64,000 nucleotides of DNA, from contig QNQO01000672.1 of the NCBI GenBank assembly GCA_003290165.1, positions 372,001 through 436,000 of the forward strand, in the 5' to 3' direction. The translations under genes and the position numbers were made by a program. This document shows positions 58,123 through 64,000 of the stretch, piece by piece; the stretch's first letter is position 1, and every line of letters begins with the position of its first letter. The notes beneath the pieces were generated by a model. The model was not told where the DNA came from and ran no database searches. It worked only from the letters and a program-made list of their open reading frames with translations. The DNA is from Berberis thunbergii. Taxonomy: Eukaryota > Streptophyta > Magnoliopsida > Ranunculales > Berberidaceae.

Positions 58123-59490
58123 ATGGGTAGTACTCGCGGCAATCTCTCCACCAATGATGTCACTACATCTACAAATGATGACAGCGAAGTTAAAAAGACC
58201 ATACAGTTCAATGTCCATGGTATAGCAGTTGGACCTGGTGCTAGAAATTTCAATAAACACATTGGAAAGTTTGTTGAAACCCTTGTGCCCATCAAATTCA
58301 AGGGTTGGCACCATGTTACTGACAACTACAAAGAGGATCTGTGGAATGGCCTCAAGGTGAGATTTTACATCATTGATTTTCATAATGTCTTATTTTATTG
58401 TCAACTTATATCTCAATGGCTTATTTGCGGCGTGAATACGACATCCAAAATTATGTGAAAAGGAATGTGCATTTGAAAATGCCAGAATATTTCAGAAGGC
58501 TCAAGGCAGATCTTAGGAAGGACTATTTGGATAAGTATCCTACCATTGAGGAACAAGATAAGCATGTTCCAAATGGTGTAAGAGAGAAGGATTGGAAGGA
58601 GTTCGTTCGCTATGACAGCACCCCTGAAGCGAAGGCAATTAGAGTCCAAAATGCCAAAAACAAAAAGGCTTCAAAGTATGTATAGGGGTGGCTAAAAGAG
58701 TGCTGCAGAAGTAGAGTATGAAATGGTAATTGAGTTTCTAGCTACTAGTACAATAATAACCATTTAACTATATAGGCTGAGACTAATCTTTCAAGTATAA
58801 AGGTTGAGAAGAACCCTGATGGGGAACCAGTCACACGCACTGATATATGGATTGCTTGTCACACGAGAAAGGATGGAAAACCCACGCATGGTGCTAAACT
58901 ATTTATGGTATGTGCCCAATGATGTCTTTTAAACACAATTCTTAATTTACTTTGTAGTTGTTTGAATATTATTTGTGTCCTGTGTTATTTTATTTTATCA
59001 TTCTTTTGAAGGAACAAGTTAAAGCAAAAAAGGCCGCCTTGCAAGAATCTGCAACCCAGGTTACCACTGACCTCACTATTGATAATGATCCTCTAAGTCA
59101 AGTGTTTGGCCAATAAGAAAGGGGACGTGTTCGTTGTGTTGGAACCACCTCTCTAAAAGGAAGTATGATGCTTCACTTCCCGCTCGTTCATTGCTTTTCG
59201 ATAAAACATTGGAAGTAAAAAAAAATAAGCGAAAAATATGATAGATTGGAAGAAAATGTTCAATGGATACGAGAGAGACTTGAAAATGGAACTTATGTGA
59301 GACCATCAACAAGTGAGGGAACACAAGGAGGGACACAAAGAACTGAAGATACATTACCTCCATCGACAAGGCAACCAGAAAATCCATTACCTCCATCTCC
59401 ATTACCACCATCTTCTCAAGGTGTTGCGAGGTTTCCTTCTCCAAGCAATCTTGTTCCTTCAGTGTCAAGGACTTACAAAGTTTGTGATTA
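58123..59490 (+). pseudogene. CACTA transposase-associated protein (Transposase_24-like), multi-exon, broken
   Basis: Exon 58123-58356 starts MGSTRGNLSTND and contains IAVGPGARNFNKHIGKFVET and PIKFKGWHHVTD, ending at a GTGAGA donor. The second, from about 58420, has LRREYDIQNYVKRNVHLKM and KDWKEFVRYDSTPEAKA, with a stop at 58683. Exon 58778-58907 reads DGEPVTRTDIWIACHTRKDG before GTATGT, and 59012-59117 ends DPLSQVFGQ-stop. A later frame (59246-59490) has a Pro-rich part. The wording follows plant En/Spm TNPA/Transposase_24-like proteins (from memory), which bind CACTA ends. Several stops make it non-functional here. Confidence 0.7.
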
Positions 59491-59850
59491 GCATAAGAAT
59501 GTCATTGCGATAGCAATAGAGGTTGTAGATCCTATCCATCGATTCTCTTGCGATTGCCATGGATCATTGAACCCTGCAACAGATATCAAACTTTCCTTAT
59601 GCTTCAAATATATGACTGAGGTGAAACTTTACAAGAGTGATCCAAAAGGAGACATGATGGAGGATTTGGACGTTGGTGATTTTTTATATGGTGTAAAAAT
59701 AATGTGGAACTTGATGATTGATAGTTACAACTATGTTGGAAGCAATGTAATGGTGGCAGCAAAAAAGGAGCCAAGTAAAATACACTACGGGCACGTGATT
59801 GTTCATTTTAAGGTATTTTTGTCCCCTTCTTTCATGGAGTCTACACTCTG
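59491..59850 (+). other. Further reading frame of the CACTA element, role unknown
   Basis: The frame 59567-59851 reads MTEVKLYKSDPKGDMMEDLD and VGDFLYGVKIMWNLMIDSYN. The preceding frame IAIAIEVVDPIHRFSCDCHG runs into it. It may be the C-terminal domain of the transposase-associated protein, but I do not recognise the fold. Confidence 0.35.
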
Positions 59851-59906
59851 AATAAAAAAAAAACAGGAAAAAGCTTATGAATTAACTCATTTGATCGTAT
59901 ATGCAG

Positions 59907-60037
59907 GATCACAAGGACATAATCTTGCACTGAACTATCTCAAAGTTATGAAGCACAACTGCAGAACCTGCTGCTCATGTCCATGCTTCCTAAGGATGAT
60001 GCAGATGAAAGGGACTGCATTTTGAATGTGAGAGCAG
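59907..60037 (+). pseudogene. Captured exon of peptide-chain release factor 1 (organellar type)
   Basis: Between a CAG acceptor-like site near 59907 and a GTAATA donor at 60038, one frame reads SYEAQLQNLLLMSMLPKDDA followed by DERDCILNVRAG. Bacterial and organellar RF1 proteins have LLLPKDPDDERNxxLEVRAG just before the conserved GTGG motif. The exon ends exactly at RAG, where the GTGG motif would follow in the next exon. No other RF1 exon is seen near it. It is therefore an isolated captured fragment without function. Confidence 0.7.
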
Positions 60038-61285
60038 GTAATACATGAGCATCTTATTTTCTATCTTAATTTATAAAAAACAAAAAAACAAACTTCTTCA
60101 GGACGCGCGTATGTGAATACTTTCTTCCTTCCTTAACTTTGGTTTTGGATAGATAAGTTATCATGCATGAATTTGCTACAAATCAATTTGTCATGTTGGT
60201 TTATGGAACTGGTGCTTATAAAATTATCAATTTGTGGGTTCTTTTTTTTCGTTTTTTGAATAATGAAACAAAAACCACCAAAAGCAATAATCCTTTTTTT
60301 TTCATCTCTTATGCATTTTGAGTTGCATTGTTTGTGTTATTTTAAGTAATTTTTGCTCTCACAGAATGGGTATAGGTTGGATTTGGGTATAGGGTCAAGA
60401 GATGTGAGTGAGTTGAAGTATAGGGTAAAGAAGTTTGGGTTGATTTCAGTATGGGTGTTTTTTTTAATTTATTTATTTGTGTTCTTGCTCAAAAGGTGTT
60501 GGCTTTTTGTTTGGTTATTGAGCTTAGCTAATACCACTTTGCTTCTCCTAAGTGGATTGTAAACCTATTGTTTGTGAAGTTTTCTATGAGGACACCCATT
60601 GCTCAGGAAAACATTCTTTGAAATTTTGTGTGTGTGTGTGTTTTTTTTAAAAGTTGGAAAAATAGTACTGCACAAATTGACTTTAGTCATTTAATCGGAG
60701 TTAAATATAGGTTATAGCTTTGAAGAAATTTTATTTTTCTTTGATGAATTGATGGGTTTTGTTTCTCCTTTAGGAAACCATGATATTCTCCTCAATACAA
60801 AAGTGATCGTGGTGTGACACAATATGTTTGCTTTCAGAACCAAAGATATGATTGATTTCTAATTGATGGTTGCTATGTGTTATTTGTAGAATGGGAATCA
60901 CTTTACAATATTACAAGATGATTGTCATCCACACTTCTTTTGTTCTCCATGAGTTGAATGGTAGGAATATCATATTAATGTAAAATGCCAAGGCCTTCAA
61001 GTGTTGGAATCTTTGGTTACCTCTTCATCTATGCTTCTTATAGTCTTCCTAGTGCTTCTCTAGAACCTCAGCATACTATGCGACTCTAAACTATGTAATT
61101 TTTTGTAGAACTCTTCTACGGTGCCTGGTGCTTGCTACCACCAGGTACAATACCAGGCACCGTAAAAATGGGGTTTTTTGTATTAAACCATGATAGTACT
61201 AGCATGTAAATACTATGTGACTCTGAATTTTAGTTTTATCTGTTTTCTTTCATAATTTTATGACCAAAAATCATGTTTCATGTAG
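60038..61285 (+). other. AT-rich DNA without recognised genes
   Basis: It includes a (TG)n run at about 60629-60641 and a small fold-back at 61117-61164. A frame at 60353-60562 is hydrophobic and low in complexity; no motif. Part may be intron of the captured genes. Confidence 0.4.
61117..61164. repeat. Small perfect hairpin
   Basis: TACGGTGCCTGGT (61117-61129) and ACCAGGCACCGTA (61152-61164) form a perfect 13-bp stem with a 22-base loop; the loop also contains CCACCAGGTAC. It could be a very short MITE remnant or a hairpin end. Confidence 0.6.
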
Positions 61286-63847
61286 GAGAAGAAAGCCCTT
61301 AAGGAAGAAAAATGAGGCAAGAAGAGAAATACAAGTGGGCCATTGTTGATGGTGTCAAAGAGAAGGTTACTTCTTGTTATATATTTGCGGCTTCAACTGG
61401 TTGTAGATTTCTTATTTTTGTTGTTTGAATGTCAAGTTCTAGTGAAGAATGGATCTCTTATGTTAGCTGAAAATCTTGTTTTAGGTTAATGCTCTCAACT
61501 TAACTGTAACTGGAAAAACTAATAATTACGTTAGATGTTAGGGGTGTTTCAGAAGTTAATTGTTATCAATACTTGGTTTTTTTTTCTTAAATGTGGATGA
61601 AGGGCCATGGGGTTTAATTGTTGACTGTTAAAGTCACGGGCTTTTCTGTTTTTTTGGAACATGCGATGTGTTATGATTACTGGCTTTTACTGCATATGTA
61701 TGCAAACAGTCCCATAATCCCTCATATTGGAGAAAGTAAATAAGAGGAATACAGTATTTTAAACAGAGGCCATTGTAGCTTCTTAAACATTTCAGATTCT
61801 AGTATGTTTTTGTAGCATTCATTTCACTATCAAATTGCTTATACTGATTCTTTGCTTTTTGTAATCTCAATCTCAAGTTAGAAACTTCAGCGTAGAACCA
61901 GTGGGCGTGGAAAGCGTCCCAAGGTTCTTTACTACCTTCTTGTCTTTCAAAAAGTGTTTGAATAAGTTTGTTGTATTGAAATGCTTTCAAAATCTAGTGG
62001 CTAACATCTTTTATATGATTCAGATTTTATGTATTTTAAATTCTGTGGTCATTTTGGTTCTTATTGTAAGATGGGAAAACTTAAAAAAGCGTATCCGCCC
62101 AAGTGATATTACAATAAATATCAGGAAATGTGCTCCGGTTCCAGAGTATCTTGTCCTTCAAGTTGTTTGTGTTTGAATTTCTAGATTAGGATTAGCTCAA
62201 CACTTTGTCCAGGTTGTGAAATATTTGTGTTGTTGGTACAGGTGGAAAGAAGTAAAGCATGACAACATTGTGACATGGTTAGCCTTTTGGAACGATCCAA
62301 TTAATCCAAAAGAGTTCAAATATGTATTCTTGGCTGCTAGCAGTTCATTGAATGGTCAAAGTGACAAGGAGAAATATGAGAAGGCAAGGCTACTGAAGGT
62401 ATATATAAAACTGTTTAATTTATCAGCTTTGATTTCTTGACTAGTATCTATGAGCTTAGCTGTTAATTAGTCAAGGTGCTTAATGCCTTCTCCCACTCTT
62501 ACTGAAACAGAACTACATACATAATATAAGATCTAATTACACTAAGGATTTCACGACCAAAGATGTTACAAAGCGGCAAATAGCAGTTGCTGCTTCCTTA
62601 TTGATAAGCTAGCTCTCACTTCTCAGAGCAGGCAATGAAAAGGTAGTATCTAGTTGAATTTTTTTCTTCTATGTCTATGGTGCATTTTTTTTCCTCATTA
62701 AATGCCTAAGCTTTTTAATTAATTTATTTAATGAATTTATATTATTATTTTACATTAGTGTATTTTCTTGTGATCTATACTGGTTCACATATGTGCATTT
62801 GATTATAGGATTTTTTCAACATGCTGGTACAAATTCAACAGCTATATTGAATGGAATGCTTTTGCTCTTTTGTTTTCATTTTAATTTGAACTTTTAGTAA
62901 AACAATGTTGAGTTTATTATTTCATGAATTTGTGACTGCTTAAAATAGTAGATTGTCTGAAAATGTTATTTGCAGTTGGGTTGTAAAAGTACCTGCAACT
63001 CATTGATTTTTTCAAAGAACTAAGTTGATTCTACAGGTTTCTTGTAAAATTCCTGAAAGTCCATTTGTACACCATACATATTTGCTTTGGAAAAGGCATG
63101 GAACAAGGGGGTACGGAAATGATGTTGTTCCTTGGCTCTCCTTCTCTTTAGGCTACTCTTAATCATTATCTCTTGTATACTATCCTTTCTAATGTAATTC
63201 TGACCTGTTTCAGGTTTTTTACTTTGGAAAAGTGTTAATACAAGCTTACTCTTAAAAAAAAAAAATCTCCACGCGACTAAAGCGTAGTGTCTCTAGACTT
63301 TGGCCTTATCTGGCTGTTCTTATTTTGGTTTGTTGTCTTTGTAAGATGACGATGGGGCAGAGACAGTGGGCTGTTGCACACTTAAAGTGGAAAATGTTGA
63401 ACTGGTTCCTCCGAACAAGTTACAGTTAGATGGCAAATTTACAATCTAAGATTCTTCCAATGTTGTTTTGGTTTTGTATGTTGATGAGTAAATCATTTGT
63501 GAATTTGAGGCTTTTAATGATGGAAGTAATGTTCTGATTTTTCTGCTTACAGTTTGATTTCCTTGATAAGGATTCCATCAGATATTTCAACATCGTTGAA
63601 GTAGAACTTAAACTGTACAAAGCAATAGGGCAGTTAAAAATTGGTGAGTGCATGGATCTTGTTATTACCTTATTATTCTGCATTTCTGATTCAGTTGCAT
63701 TTATTTTTCCCAGAGAAAAAAGGAGGGAGAAGATCTTTTTGATAAGCTTGATACCAGCAAATCGAGTGCCCGTCTAAAAGAACTCATGCCCGGACTAACA
63801 GTAAAGGTGTTTCGTATGCGCAATGCTTCTACGCTTCAGACGATATG
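61286..63847 (+). pseudogene. TOP1: Captured DNA topoisomerase I gene segment, at least eight exons, broken
   Basis: Exons in order: 61286-61365 (EEKYKWAIVDGVKEK after a frame change), 61877-61923 (NFSVEP), 62071-62161 (KKRIRPSDITINIR), 62242-62398 ([20 protein letters not shown]), 62511-62642 (NYTKDFTTKDVTKRQIAV), 63346-63425 (VGCCTLKVENVELVPPNK), 63553-63643 (DFLDKDSIRYFNIVEVELK), 63714-63847 (DLFDKLDT, LKELMPGLTVKVFRMRNAS). The order and wording follow the eukaryotic type IB topoisomerase core. Introns are retained, so it was copied as DNA. Frameshifts are present in exons 1, 2, 3 and 5, a changed acceptor precedes exon 2, and donors are lost after exons 3 and 6. The catalytic tyrosine domain is not reached. 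It lies inside the CACTA region, so capture by the transposon is likely; an independent pseudogene interrupted by transposons is the alternative. Confidence 0.9.
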
Positions 63848-63912
63848 GTAAGAGGCTACCTAGAAATCTTATTGTCTGTCTTCAATGTATGTCGCCTGGT
63901 TAGACAGGTTCT
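63848..63912 (+). other. Intron remainder after the last topoisomerase exon
   Basis: GTAAGAGG donor at 63848 and then intron-like sequence up to the second CACTA terminus. Confidence 0.6.
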
Positions 63913-64000
63913 CACTACACCAAAAACCCCCATTAGCAACGGTTCTATACCGTGGGCGTAACCCATTGCCACGGCTAAGAGCCGTGGGCTACAGGGGCGT
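63913..64000 (+). mobile_element. Left terminus of a second CACTA element
   Basis: CACTACACCAAAAACCCCC at 63913 is followed by subterminal words of a different set (AACGGTTCTATACCGT, GCCACGGCTAAGAGCCGTGG). It is in the same orientation as the termini at 55356 and 55497, so it is a new left end and not the right end of that element. It interrupts an intron of the topoisomerase fragment. The rest lies outside the window. Confidence 0.75.

Larger units (their letters stand above)
55356..64000 (+). mobile_element. CACTA (En/Spm-like) transposon region with captured gene fragments
   Basis: The terminus CACTACACCAAAAGGC occurs at 55356 and again at 55497, followed by subterminal motifs of the type CCGTGGCTATAATGG in direct and inverted forms, the usual CACTA structure. 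Transposase-like exons (58123-59490) lie downstream. The opposite end (TTTTGGTGTAGTG) is not in the window, so the right limit is unknown. A further terminus in the same orientation begins at 63913. The element interrupts the antisense gene of C. Confidence 0.7.

Noticed and set aside
61799..61990. 63-codon minus-strand frame
   Set aside because: It overlaps the second topoisomerase exon (61877-61923) on the opposite strand, so it is a shadow of that fragment.

Overview
The window is repeat-dense plant nuclear DNA, most likely from a eudicot; I cannot name the species. It is AT-rich, with spliced gene fragments, Ty3/gypsy elements of several plant clades, CACTA, Mutator-like and hAT-like DNA transposons, and a pararetrovirus-like relic. 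I see no intact host gene, no rRNA or tRNA gene and no CRISPR array. Almost every coding stretch is a broken transposon or virus-like gene, or a captured host-gene fragment.

Layout. 1-1203: 3' end of an LTR element (element X). 1204-2285: 3' tail and LTR of a Tat-like Ty3/gypsy element (element F). 2286-5587: MITEs and anonymous DNA. 5588-14773: a complete minus-strand Tat-like element (element A) with two LTRs, a near-perfect target duplication, gag and protease but no polymerase, internal tandem repeats and an antisense gene. 15769-17034: a non-autonomous Mutator-like element. About 18640-24719: a decayed pararetrovirus-like element with coat, protease, RT and RNase H but no integrase, followed by a promoter-like stretch. 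24720-27476: 5' part of another gag-protease element (element B, minus). 27477-33967: 3' half of a polymerase-bearing Tat-like element (element E, plus), split by a 2.4-kb solo LTR (28471-30841). 33968-40485: a second polymerase-bearing copy (element D, plus), sharing its LTR with E. 40486-55355: another gag-protease element (element C, plus), interrupted by a solo LTR (44692-51972) that itself holds a very young chromovirus (45829-51402). 55356-64000: a CACTA transposon region whose left terminus cuts C's antisense gene. It carries transposase-like exons and fragments resembling a UBX/UBA-type protein, peptide-chain release factor 1 and DNA topoisomerase I. A second CACTA terminus starts at 63913.

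How the parts relate. A, B, C, D, E and F share an LTR family (TGAT...ATCA ends) and, where visible, a PBS resembling TTTGGCRCCGTCCGTGGGG. D and E carry RT, RNase H and integrase; A and C go from protease into non-coding sequence. In A, C, D, E and F an antisense reading frame runs inward from near the 3' LTR. In both A and E its start codon lies exactly 294 bp from the LTR edge. The most notable items are this conserved antisense gene, the captured topoisomerase I exons, the 56-bp higher-order repeat in A, and the chromovirus with near-identical LTRs but four coding lesions.
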